From positions 175,894 through 234,328 of the forward strand of contig JAHHHK010000010.1 in the NCBI GenBank assembly GCA_019359395.1: 58,435 nucleotides of DNA, written 5' to 3'. The notes below the pieces were generated by a model that worked only from the letters and a program-made list of their open reading frames with translations, was not told the DNA's origin and made no database searches. The position numbers and the translations under genes were made by a program. Shown one piece after another: positions 34,661-43,748 of the stretch (positions within the stretch are counted from its first letter, which is position 1; each line of letters opens with the position of its first letter). This DNA is from Komarekiella atlantica HA4396-MV6 (GTDB lineage Bacteria > Cyanobacteriota > Cyanobacteriia > Cyanobacteriales > Nostocaceae).

Positions 34661-37600
34661 GTCTTGAACAAGAAAGCACCAGCAAAATAGCTGAACATTT
34701 GCCACTAGCCAAAATTGCGATCGTTGGCATGGATGCCTTTTTTGGTGAATGTAATAGATTAGATGCTTTTGAACGTAGTATTTATGATGGCAAACAGCAC
34801 TTTATTCCCCTGCCACCTCAAAGATGGTCTGGCATAGAACAGCAAGAAAACTTACTCAAAGAATACGGTTTTGCAGATGGAAAAGCACCCGTAGGGGCGT
34901 ACATTACAGATTTTGAAATTGATACTTTAGCTTATAAAATTCCCCCAAATGAACTAGAAAAACTCAACCCCCAACAATTATTACTACTGAAGGTTGCCGA
35001 TCGCGCCTTGAAAGATGCGAACATTCAAGAAGGGGGAAATGTCGCAGTTATTATTGCTGCTGAGACAGAACTTTCTGTTCACCAGCTACAGCAAAGATGG
35101 AATTCGCCCTGGCAAATCAAAGATGGACTGAATGCTGCAAACATTGCTTTGCCTGCGGACAAAGTTGCTCAATTAGAAACCATTGTCAAAGATAGTATCC
35201 ATCATCAGGTAGATATTGGTGAATATCTGAGTTACATCGCTAATATCATGGCAAGTCGGATTTCTGCTTTGTGGAATTTCACCGGGCCAGCATTCACCGT
35301 AACTGCGGTGGAAACTTCTGCCTTCAAAGCGTTGGAAGTGGCACAAATGCTACTAACTACTGGGGAAGTCGATGCTGTGGTTGTTGGTGCTGTCGATTTA
35401 GCAGGAGGCGTGGAAAATGTCTTGCTGCGAAACCAGTTTGTAAAAGTTAATACTGGTGTCAATACCTTAAGTTATGACCAAAAAGCGAATGGGTGGATGA
35501 TTGGCGAAGGCGCAGGCGCCGTTGTCCTGAAGCGTTACGAAACTGCACAACAAAACGGCGATGGCTGCGTCAACGTCTTTGCCAGCACCAAAGGCGATCG
35601 CATTTATGCAGTCATCGATGCCATTAGTTTTGGGCAAGCCCATTCTATTTCAACAGATGCGGAAACTGTTAACGAAGTCTGCAATCAAGCTTTCCAGATA
35701 GCGGGTATTCAATCCACAGAAGTGAACTATGTAGAAGTTTGCGGTAGCGGCATTCCTCAAGAAGATGCAGCCGAAATTACAGGTTTGATCCAAGCTTATT
35801 CCTCAAAGGGAAATGATTTGTACTGTGCGCTGGGTAGTGTCAAAGCCAATATTGGTCATACTTATGTAGCTTCAGGAATTGCTAGCCTGATCAAAACCGC
35901 TCTCTGTCTCTATTACAGATATATTCCGGCCACCCCCAACTGGTCTGGCGTCAAAACACCGGAAGTTTGGCAAGGCAGTCCTTTTTATGTCGCTACGGAC
36001 TCAAGATCTTGGTTGTTTGGTAAGGACGGCATCAAGAGAATAGCAGCAATTAACGGTATGGGGTGTGATGGGACTTATGCCCATTTAATTTTGTCAGAAG
36101 AACCCAACCAACAAGAGCGCAGCAGCAGATATTTGCAGCAAACACCTTATTATCTTTTTCCTGTAGCAGGTGATGATCGCTCAAATTTATTAGAGGCTTT
36201 GGATGATCTCCAACGAAACATCGAAAATAGTTCTGCTTTATCAACTACTGCTAGCCAGACATTTGTTACCTTTCAAAAGTGTTCACAGACAAAATATACT
36301 CTAGCGATCGCAGGACGTAATCAGCAAGAATTAGTTAAAGAAATTGCATCTGCGCGTAAGGGTGTCAATAGCGCTTTTGAGCGAAACGCAGACTGGCAAA
36401 CACCCCTAGGTAGTTATTTCACAGCTAAACCACTAGGTAAAACTGGAGGATTAGCTTACGTTTATCCAGCAGCAGTCAATTCTTATATCGGCATTGGTCA
36501 AAATCTCTTCCGTTTATTTCCGAAAGTCTTCGATGACCCGCTATTTAATAGTCTAGCTAGCCGTGCTACCAAAATTCATCAGCAACTTTATCCCCGAAGT
36601 TTGCAGAAGTTATCAACCAGACAACTGGAAACTCTTGAACAGCAATTGCTAGATGATTCCCTATTAATGTTTGAAACGGAAATAGCTTATTCTCGACTGA
36701 TTACTACAATTATTCGAGATGATTTTCAAGTCAAACCACAATATGTGTTTGGCTACAGTCTGGGTGAAACTAGCATGATGGTTGCTCAAGGAGTTTGGAG
36801 TAATTTTCATGGTGGGAGTAATAGCTTAAACTCATCCTCGCTGTTTGGAAATCAGTTATCTGGCCCGAAACATGCTGTGCGTGAGTATTGGGGATTGCCA
36901 GATACACCAGATTCACAAGACAACGATTTTTGGAGTATCTATGTTCTCATGGCCACTCCATCCCAGGTCAGGGAATGTATTAAATCTGAGAATCGTGTCT
37001 ATTTAACTCAGATAAATACACCAGAAGAAGTCTTAATTGCTGGTGAAACAGCAGCTTGTCAGAGAGTAATTGGAATTTTAGGTTGCAATGCTTTTCCAGC
37101 TCCTTTCGACCATGTGATCCATTGTGAGGCGATGCGATCGCAATATGATGAGTTGGTAAAATTAAACACTTTACCATCTAAGAATATCCCAGATATCGTC
37201 TTTTATTCCGCAGGTGATTATCAACCTATCACACTCGATAGTGAAGCGTTCGCCGGAGGCGTTGGCGTTGGCGAAGCCTCTCGTAGAGAAGCCATCGCTC
37301 GCAGTATTGCAAAAACCCAGTGTGAACAACTTGATTTTCCCCGATTAGTTAACCGTGTCTATGCTGATGGTGCGCGAATATTTCTAGAAGCCGGTGCTGG
37401 TAGTGTTTGTTCTAGATGGATTGATCAAATTCTCACAAATAAAGAACACATCACAGTATCCCTAAATCGCAAAGGTGTAGATGACCATACTTCTATTGTC
37501 AAAGCATTAGCAAAACTCATCAGCCATCAAGTTGATTTAGACTTATCGCCACTTTACAGTTTCACTGAAGAAACTGCTAATCAAAGTACAACAACTCTTA

Positions 37601-38052
37601 GAACTGTTACCTTGGGTGGCAATTCAATTACTGCCACAATCCTGAGCGAAGCAAACCGCAAACTTTTTCAAAATCAAGCTGAGATCATGCATAAACCTGC
37701 TGGAACCACGCCTATTTTTAGAGAATTGGAAGTCATTAATTCCCTTCAAACTCCAAATTTTGTCAACAACTATTTTGAACAAAAAGAACAGTTACAACCT
37801 TTAAAATCAAATGTCGATCAACAAAAACTTACTCAAAGCCTTCAGGATTCTGTTAATGTATCTAACTATTTTAGTTATACAGGCTCCTTATCCAATTTTA
37901 ATAAGTCTCAGTTTCAAAAACTGATTGTCAATAATTGCAGTACAACTAAAGCTCACGCTGCTTTTTTAGAAGCTAGACAAGAATCTAGCAAGCAATTGAG
38001 TGCAATCATCCAATTACAATTATCTACTGTTCAAAATTTGCTTAATCCATAA
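34657..38052 (+). CDS. KS/chain-length factor-acyltransferase protein (HglC/PfaB-like)
   Basis: A 1131-aa two-part protein. Residues about 15-475 have the ketosynthase fold, but the catalytic Cys is replaced by Glu219 (VETSAF) and the His motif reads EVCGSGIP, so it is a non-condensing chain-length factor. An acyltransferase at about 585-960 has the active Ser701 in GYSLGE, the form seen in PfaB, and ends with FLEAGAGSVCSRWI. The last 150 residues hold a helical motif like the synthase linker. A 45-48-bp palindromic repeat is inserted in frame at about 37243-37302 (residues about 864-879). It pairs with the KS encoded just upstream. Confidence 0.9.
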   Translation: MSLEQESTSKIAEHLPLAKIAIVGMDAFFGECNRLDAFERSIYDGKQHFIPLPPQRWSGIEQQENLLKEYGFADGKAPVGAYITDFEIDTLAYKIPPNELEKLNPQQLLLLKVADRALKDANIQEGGNVAVIIAAETELSVHQLQQRWNSPWQIKDGLNAANIALPADKVAQLETIVKDSIHHQVDIGEYLSYIANIMASRISALWNFTGPAFTVTAVETSAFKALEVAQMLLTTGEVDAVVVGAVDLAGGVENVLLRNQFVKVNTGVNTLSYDQKANGWMIGEGAGAVVLKRYETAQQNGDGCVNVFASTKGDRIYAVIDAISFGQAHSISTDAETVNEVCNQAFQIAGIQSTEVNYVEVCGSGIPQEDAAEITGLIQAYSSKGNDLYCALGSVKANIGHTYVASGIASLIKTALCLYYRYIPATPNWSGVKTPEVWQGSPFYVATDSRSWLFGKDGIKRIAAINGMGCDGTYAHLILSEEPNQQERSSRYLQQTPYYLFPVAGDDRSNLLEALDDLQRNIENSSALSTTASQTFVTFQKCSQTKYTLAIAGRNQQELVKEIASARKGVNSAFERNADWQTPLGSYFTAKPLGKTGGLAYVYPAAVNSYIGIGQNLFRLFPKVFDDPLFNSLASRATKIHQQLYPRSLQKLSTRQLETLEQQLLDDSLLMFETEIAYSRLITTIIRDDFQVKPQYVFGYSLGETSMMVAQGVWSNFHGGSNSLNSSSLFGNQLSGPKHAVREYWGLPDTPDSQDNDFWSIYVLMATPSQVRECIKSENRVYLTQINTPEEVLIAGETAACQRVIGILGCNAFPAPFDHVIHCEAMRSQYDELVKLNTLPSKNIPDIVFYSAGDYQPITLDSEAFAGGVGVGEASRREAIARSIAKTQCEQLDFPRLVNRVYADGARIFLEAGAGSVCSRWIDQILTNKEHITVSLNRKGVDDHTSIVKALAKLISHQVDLDLSPLYSFTEETANQSTTTLRTVTLGGNSITATILSEANRKLFQNQAEIMHKPAGTTPIFRELEVINSLQTPNFVNNYFEQKEQLQPLKSNVDQQKLTQSLQDSVNVSNYFSYTGSLSNFNKSQFQKLIVNNCSTTKAHAAFLEARQESSKQLSAIIQLQLSTVQNLLNP
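37243..37302 (+). repeat. dispersed palindromic repeat inserted in frame in the AT domain
   Basis: The segment reads GCGTTCGCCGGAGGCG, GTTGGCGAAGCCTC and TCGTAGAGAAGCC, like the repeat in the spacer at 15669-15700. It encodes AFAGGVGVGEASRREAIA, which interrupts an otherwise normal AT sequence (DSEA..IARSIAK). It keeps the frame, so the protein carries about 15 extra residues. Confidence 0.6.
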
Positions 38053-38240
38053 GTGACAACTTATAGAATTTGTAAATGTAGATGAAAGGTAATAAAAACT
38101 TTATCATTTTCTTACTTACAAAAAAACAGGAGTAAGGCTAAAACTCTATTATCAAAATCAATTTTCTAGAGAAAAGAAAAAATGCTTAACTGAGCTGAGT
38201 TGGTTCATAGTAATTACTTATAATTTGAGGTGTGACTATT

Positions 38241-39920
38241 ATGCAAACTGTAGATACAGTATTCAACAAACATGTTAATAGTCTTGGATTTTCTGCTTAT
38301 TCTTATAGGCAAAACCAAGTGTGGAAAGGTTCTTTAGAATCTATATCTTTTGAGCAATCAGCCATCAAAAAGAAATTGATGGTATTAGATAAACATTGCT
38401 ACATCGTTAAAGTTGCCGGAAAAATTGGTGTCACTAACGAAGGATATTTATCTCCTACCAGAAATGGCACAACATCACAAGCAGAACTGCTGACATTTGT
38501 GCCACCAATTCGTATTCAACAGCTAGGAGATCCCAATTTTCTCTCCTTTCATGGCGTCAAATATGCCTACGTCACTGGTGCAATGGCTGGCGGTATTGCT
38601 TCTGAAGAAATGGTGATTGCACTCGGAAAAGAGAAAATTTTAAGTTCCTTTGGTGCAGGTGGTTTAAGTCCAAATCGTTTAGAAGCAGCGATTAATCGTA
38701 TTCAACAAGCTTTACCTCAAGGCCCTTATGCTTTTAATTTAATTCACAGTCCCAATGAACCCGCAATTGAACGATGTGCAGTAGATTTATACCTCAAATA
38801 TCAAGTAAGAACGGTAGAAGCTTCAGCATTTCTCGACTTGACTCCTAACATTGTCCACTACCGTGCTGCTGGACTTGGTTTAAATGACGCCAATCAAATT
38901 GAAATCAAAAATAAAGTCATTGCTAAAATTTCTCGCCGAGAAGTAGCGACTAAATTTCTGCAACCAGCACCAGCTAGAATTCTCAAAGAACTTGTTGAGC
39001 AAGGATTAATAACTGAGCTACAAGCAAATATTGCAGCCCAAGTTCCGATGGCTGATGATATTACCGTCGAGGCTGATTCTGGTGGTCATACAGACAATCG
39101 TCCCTTGGTCTGTTTGTTGCCTTCTATGATTGCTTTGCGGGATAAAATCCAAGAACAATATCATTACGAAATACCCGTTAGAATTGGCGTAGCAGGAGGA
39201 ATTGCTACACCGCAATCAGCCTTAGCAGCCTTGATGATGGGTGCTGCTTATGTGGTAACTGGCTCTATTAATCAGTCATGCATTGAATCTGGGGCTTCTC
39301 AATATACCAAACAATTGCTGGCTCAAGCCGAAATGACTGATGTAATGATGGCTCCAGCCGCAGATATGTTTGAAATGGGGGTGAAACTTCAAGTATTAAA
39401 AAAAGGGACTCTCTTTCCCCTACGCGCACAAAAACTGTTTGATTTATACAAAACCTATGACTCAATAGAAGACATTCCTATCCAGGAAAGAGAGAAGTTA
39501 GAAAAACAAATTTTTAGAAATAGTCTAGAAGCAGTTTGGCAAGAAACAGTTAATTATTTGTCCCAGCGTAGCCCCGATAAATTAATCAAAGCAGCCAGCA
39601 ACTCAAAACTAAAAATGGCTTTAATTTTCCGTTGGTATCTCGGATTATCTTCTCGCTGGTCTAATTCTGGTGAAAAAGGTCGGGAAATTGATTATCAAAT
39701 CTGGTGTGGCCCTGCAATAGGCAGCTTTAATGACTGGGTAAGAGGTTCTTATTTATCTGAGCCAAATAATCGTCGGGTAGTTGATGTTGCTTACCACATT
39801 ATGACTGGAGCCGGATATTTGTACCGCATACAAAGTTTAAAAATTCAAGGATTACAAACTCCAGATTACTACAATCAGTATTTACCACCGATTTCCATTA
39901 ATTTATTAGATAAAGATTGA
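38241..39920 (+). CDS. PfaD-family enoyl reductase (FMN, NPD-like barrel)
   Basis: About 559 aa, a TIM-barrel flavoenzyme of the PfaD/2-nitropropane-dioxygenase family, the trans-acting enoyl reductase of PUFA synthases. Visible motifs: YAYVTGAMAGGIAS near residue 115, AFNLIHSP, EASAFLDL, EADSGGHTDNRPL with the conserved His (about residue 275), and the phosphate-binding GVAGGIATPQSALAA near 318. Start ATG 38241 has GAGG ten nt upstream; a GTG at 38232 is unlikely. It implies that double bonds in the chain can be fully reduced. The same leader GAGGTGTG precedes the carrier-protein gene at 41491. Confidence 0.94.
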   Translation: MQTVDTVFNKHVNSLGFSAYSYRQNQVWKGSLESISFEQSAIKKKLMVLDKHCYIVKVAGKIGVTNEGYLSPTRNGTTSQAELLTFVPPIRIQQLGDPNFLSFHGVKYAYVTGAMAGGIASEEMVIALGKEKILSSFGAGGLSPNRLEAAINRIQQALPQGPYAFNLIHSPNEPAIERCAVDLYLKYQVRTVEASAFLDLTPNIVHYRAAGLGLNDANQIEIKNKVIAKISRREVATKFLQPAPARILKELVEQGLITELQANIAAQVPMADDITVEADSGGHTDNRPLVCLLPSMIALRDKIQEQYHYEIPVRIGVAGGIATPQSALAALMMGAAYVVTGSINQSCIESGASQYTKQLLAQAEMTDVMMAPAADMFEMGVKLQVLKKGTLFPLRAQKLFDLYKTYDSIEDIPIQEREKLEKQIFRNSLEAVWQETVNYLSQRSPDKLIKAASNSKLKMALIFRWYLGLSSRWSNSGEKGREIDYQIWCGPAIGSFNDWVRGSYLSEPNNRRVVDVAYHIMTGAGYLYRIQSLKIQGLQTPDYYNQYLPPISINLLDKD

Positions 39921-39988
39921 GGCTTTTAAATTCAGCAATGCCAAAAATATTTGTGTGATAAGTCTAATAAAATTAAATCAAAGGAAAC

Positions 39989-41347
39989 ATGATGACTGAT
40001 AATAGAAAGTTAGGTCGCCTTGAACAAGCTATGGAAATCTTAAATAGGCGTGCTAAAACTTGGAATATACTGACTATTAGTCGCATCAAGGGAGCACTCA
40101 GCGAAGAAATTCTTAAACAGGCTTTAGATATAGTTCAGTATCGTCAGCCTCGTCTTAATTCTCAGATTGTCCGTTCTAAAAATAATCTCTACTTTCAAAG
40201 TGATGAAACAAAAATTGCTTTGCGCGTTGTCAACAAGTTAGAGGCTCAGCAGTGGCAAGAAGTCGTTTATGAAGAGATGAACGAGGAAATTGATAGTAGT
40301 AAAGGTCTGATGCGAGTGGTGCTTGTTCATGCCTTAAGTGATCAGCATATAAGTTACTTAATTACAACAGTACACCATGCGATCGCAGATGGTTTATCAT
40401 GCATACAACTTCACTCAGAAATCTTGACTTATTGTCAAAAAATTGTGTCTGGCGAGGCCATTAATCCAGATACTAAGTTAGCTCCGCTCCCACCTACCGA
40501 AGACTTATTACCTGAATGGACAAAGGGTTTCAAAGGTAGAATAAGTAGTCTACGCTTTTTGTTGCGGCTGGCGGTTCAAAAGATTTGGCATCGACCAAAA
40601 ACATTAGGTTTTGAAAAGTACGCACCCATTGCACAACGTCGTTGCAATCTTATTCATAGACAACTTGACCCAGAGTTAACCCAACAGTTTGTAAATCGCT
40701 GTCGGCAAGAAAATACAACAATAAATAGTGCTTTATGTGCTGCATTAATGTTTACAATAGCGAAAAAAATAACTAAAGTTAATAGAAAAGATGTACGAGT
40801 GAGTTGCTTATCATATTTTGATTTGAGGAGACATATTGAACCTGCAATCAGTGATAAGCAGATGGGTGTATTGGCTTCGTCTATGATGGGCTTTTACACC
40901 ATACAGAAAAATACTTCTTTCTGGGAATTAGCTAGGGAGGTAAAACAAAAGCTAGAAGCTGGTACAAAGCAAGGTGATATCTTCAACATGGCGCTAATTG
41001 CCAAGCATCTGATCAATTTTTGTTTCATACAACCCAAAGAAGTCGCAGCCACGGTATCTGTCTCCAATGCTGGTAAAGTAAATATTCCCAAAATTTACGG
41101 TGAATTTGAACTAGAAGAAATTAGTTTTGCTGGCTCCCATTCTTTATATGCAGGTATGTTTATTACCCATGCTTCAACTTTTCAGGGAAAAATGCTGTTG
41201 AATTTCGTGTTTTCAGAGCCTTCAATCAGTCAGGATACGATGGAGGGTCTGGTAAACAATGTAATGTCCTGCATTTTTGATGTTTGCAATTTAAAGTTTA
41301 ACCTCCGTTTTACATACGATATGTGCATTTCTTGCTCAGCAAAATAA
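39989..41347 (+). CDS. condensation-like acyltransferase (HHxxxDG; PapA/alcohol-acyltransferase type)
   Basis: A 452-aa protein of the condensation-domain superfamily. The active motif HHAIADG is at about residues 129-135; before it are LEQAMEILNRR and the RQPRLNSQI substrate tunnel element, and the C-terminal half keeps VSNAGKV (like the DFGWG region, but altered). Single-domain relatives such as PapA5 and alcohol acyltransferases transfer an acyl chain from a carrier protein to an alcohol or amine. No adenylation domain is nearby, so release as an ester or amide of the PKS chain is the best guess. ATG 39989; ATG 39992 has a better-spaced AAGGAA site. Confidence 0.82.
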   Translation: MMTDNRKLGRLEQAMEILNRRAKTWNILTISRIKGALSEEILKQALDIVQYRQPRLNSQIVRSKNNLYFQSDETKIALRVVNKLEAQQWQEVVYEEMNEEIDSSKGLMRVVLVHALSDQHISYLITTVHHAIADGLSCIQLHSEILTYCQKIVSGEAINPDTKLAPLPPTEDLLPEWTKGFKGRISSLRFLLRLAVQKIWHRPKTLGFEKYAPIAQRRCNLIHRQLDPELTQQFVNRCRQENTTINSALCAALMFTIAKKITKVNRKDVRVSCLSYFDLRRHIEPAISDKQMGVLASSMMGFYTIQKNTSFWELAREVKQKLEAGTKQGDIFNMALIAKHLINFCFIQPKEVAATVSVSNAGKVNIPKIYGEFELEEISFAGSHSLYAGMFITHASTFQGKMLLNFVFSEPSISQDTMEGLVNNVMSCIFDVCNLKFNLRFTYDMCISCSAK

Positions 41348-41490
41348 TTATACTTTGGTTAATGTTGTCAATCTTAAGCATAAGGGTATATACATTTTTA
41401 TACTGAAAAAAAATCTAGATAAATACAGTATACAAATACCATTTTACTACTATCAATATTGTCTAATACCTATTATTTTGAGGTGTGTAA

Positions 41491-41796
41491 ATGAGCAAGT
41501 TTATTCCTAACTCAACTGCAAAGCCATCTTACACGGCTGAAGAAATTCAAGTCTGGCTAGTCTCTCACATTGCTGAATTGTTGAAAGTTAATCCCGATGA
41601 GATAGATATCACAGAGCGTTTAGATAGCTATGGCTTAGATTCAGTTCAGGGGATGCTTTTGGCTGCTCAAACAGGAAAGTTATTAGGATTTCAATTGTCT
41701 CCCTTGGTGCTGTGGCATTATCCTACTATTGAATTACTTTCCCAGCGTTTAGCTGAAGAATTTCAAGCTTCGGAGTCAGAAACATTTGAAATTTAG
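41491..41796 (+). CDS. free-standing acyl/peptidyl carrier protein
   Basis: A 101-aa phosphopantetheine-binding protein. The attachment Ser51 lies in YGLDSVQG, with helices typical of carrier proteins after it ([11 protein letters not shown], then [15 protein letters not shown]). The motif resembles carriers that work with fatty-acyl-AMP ligases or condensation enzymes rather than the PUFA-type ACPs (GIDSIKR) of the megasynthase. It stands between the condensation-like enzyme and the docking-domain protein, spaced 143 bp and 15 bp, and so may present a second acyl group to that enzyme. Good ribosome site GAGGTG before ATG. Confidence 0.93.
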   Translation: MSKFIPNSTAKPSYTAEEIQVWLVSHIAELLKVNPDEIDITERLDSYGLDSVQGMLLAAQTGKLLGFQLSPLVLWHYPTIELLSQRLAEEFQASESETFEI

Positions 41797-41811
41797 TCTT
41801 TAATTAAAACT

Positions 41812-43689
41812 ATGAATACAACCGAAATTGTAAATAGTCTTAGACAACAAGGTGTAGATATTTGGGTTGAAAATGAAACATTAAATATTCGTTCTCCTAA
41901 AGGAGTAATAACACGAGATATCCAGGCACAACTAGTTGCACATAAGTCAGAAATTTTAGCATTTTTGCAACGCGATCGCAACCTTAATCATTCTTCTCTT
42001 GTGCCACTTGCTCAGGGTTTAAGCTTGCAAACAATTGGTCGTTTAATTGGAGAAGTAGGCGATGAATTAAATCCAGAGTTCAAGCAACCAATTATTGATC
42101 CAAGGCTAATGGCTCAAAAGTTAACTGTTACCTTTAGACCTCTACAAAATGGATATAAAAATCTCGAAATTATCAAATTTAGAGATGAGCTAGAACAAAA
42201 ATTCCGGGAACATGGGGTAAAAATTACACCTTGGCAACAAGCTACAAAAGAATTTTCTTATGAAATTAAGATACCATTTATTAACTGGAAGCAAAGCATC
42301 AAAACTAGAGTAGTTAAAACTGGGATTAATGCTGTAATTGATGTTGATAGACCATCTTCTGTGAGAAGTCGAGCAGAAACATTTGCAGCCGAAAAGCTGT
42401 ATCAATTTTATTCTCGCTTTATTTTGAAAGACCGCAAAATATCAGTTTCAGGAATTGCTCGCTTAATTGGTTGGGCTGAAGAGTGTGCAGCTAAATATGT
42501 TGAAGACCCTACGAATACTCAAATAATTATCTTGACAGATTTAGATCAAGAGTTTGTTAATTCGCAAACTCCCTATCAGCAGAAAATCAAAATTGGATTA
42601 AATACTTTAATCAGAACATTTTCAGAAATTGTAATTGGAGTTTCTAATACTCAGTTCTCAATCTTAAACATGAATTTGTCTGATTCTGTTTTCTCTCGCG
42701 ATGAGATAGACAATTTTGTCTTAAAATCACTCATTCCTAAAGTCTATGTTCCTATATTGCCTCTACCACTAAGCAAATTCAAATTAGGAAAATTCAATCC
42801 TCAAGAATCTATCTATGCCAAAAAGTTAGTGACATTGAGTCATTATCTAGCAGACACAAATCTATTTCCTCCTGGTTCAAAGCTAAGTGAGGTAATTAAA
42901 AGACAGTCTCATAGAGATATTGTTAATGTTATCGTTAATGGCAGAACTGGTGTTTCTTACGGCTTTGTGGCTTACGCAGAACCACCACATTATGTAGGTG
43001 AAATTGAGATAACTGAGAAGGATTGGAATAGCCTATATCCTGTTGCAGAATTGTCTATTAACGAAGTTCGCAAAAATACCATAGGTAGACGATATTTAAA
43101 AACTAAGATAGGAGCAGAATATAAATTTAAGCAGATTCCTGATATTTGGATTTTAAGTGCTCGCTCCGGCTCAAATAAAACAAACTTGAATCTTGATAAT
43201 GATATCCTCAGAATTGGTTTAACAGACAGATTATTACTAGAGCTACCGCAGAAAATTGACTCTCAAGTAGTAGATGTCAAGCCTTCATATGATGTTTATG
43301 TAATGCTTGCTATTAGTCTTGGCGCTGCTTTGTACACACCGGAATTAATTAAAAATGGCGCACCAATTGTTCATTTCCACGGTTATCCTGTATTTGACTG
43401 GTTTAAACCTAATGAATTTTGCGTTGGAGTACATAACCCTTCAGTACCTTGTGGAACCTATGAATCAGGAGTATTCAACTTTCTGGGTATTGCCAGCTTA
43501 GCAAATCAACAGGTGAAAAATCATGCTTTAGTTAGTTTAGTGGAACCAGATCATGGCACAAATTTCATCGCTCATGATTTGGATTATCTAGTCGAAAGAT
43601 TGAAAACTGGATGTGCAGATGGGCAAATTGAACTAGGTGGAAAACATTTTGCTTCTTTGAAAACAAAGATAGGCGAAGACGAAATTTAA
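41812..43689 (+). CDS. TubC-type docking domain fused to an unknown 570-residue region
   Basis: A 625-aa protein. Residues 1-52 match the TubC N-terminal docking domain (NSLRQQGVDIWVENETL, then SPKGVI, then LVAHKSEILAFLQ), a module normally found at the start of NRPS subunits to bind a partner. The rest is not recognised. It has an RLIGWAEECAAKYVEDP helix, an IIILTDLDQEF segment, Gly-rich HFHGYPVFDW, and PSVPCGTYES with one Cys, but no NRPS, PKS, P-loop, SAM or Rossmann motif was found. It lies 15 bp after the free carrier gene, so it is probably co-transcribed and may dock to it. Function is open. Confidence 0.7.
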   Translation: MNTTEIVNSLRQQGVDIWVENETLNIRSPKGVITRDIQAQLVAHKSEILAFLQRDRNLNHSSLVPLAQGLSLQTIGRLIGEVGDELNPEFKQPIIDPRLMAQKLTVTFRPLQNGYKNLEIIKFRDELEQKFREHGVKITPWQQATKEFSYEIKIPFINWKQSIKTRVVKTGINAVIDVDRPSSVRSRAETFAAEKLYQFYSRFILKDRKISVSGIARLIGWAEECAAKYVEDPTNTQIIILTDLDQEFVNSQTPYQQKIKIGLNTLIRTFSEIVIGVSNTQFSILNMNLSDSVFSRDEIDNFVLKSLIPKVYVPILPLPLSKFKLGKFNPQESIYAKKLVTLSHYLADTNLFPPGSKLSEVIKRQSHRDIVNVIVNGRTGVSYGFVAYAEPPHYVGEIEITEKDWNSLYPVAELSINEVRKNTIGRRYLKTKIGAEYKFKQIPDIWILSARSGSNKTNLNLDNDILRIGLTDRLLLELPQKIDSQVVDVKPSYDVYVMLAISLGAALYTPELIKNGAPIVHFHGYPVFDWFKPNEFCVGVHNPSVPCGTYESGVFNFLGIASLANQQVKNHALVSLVEPDHGTNFIAHDLDYLVERLKTGCADGQIELGGKHFASLKTKIGEDEI

Positions 43690-43748
43690 GCAACGCTTTT
43701 CGTCCTAATTATGCTGAATTTTTCAACCAAGTTTAGTTATTAAGTTTT

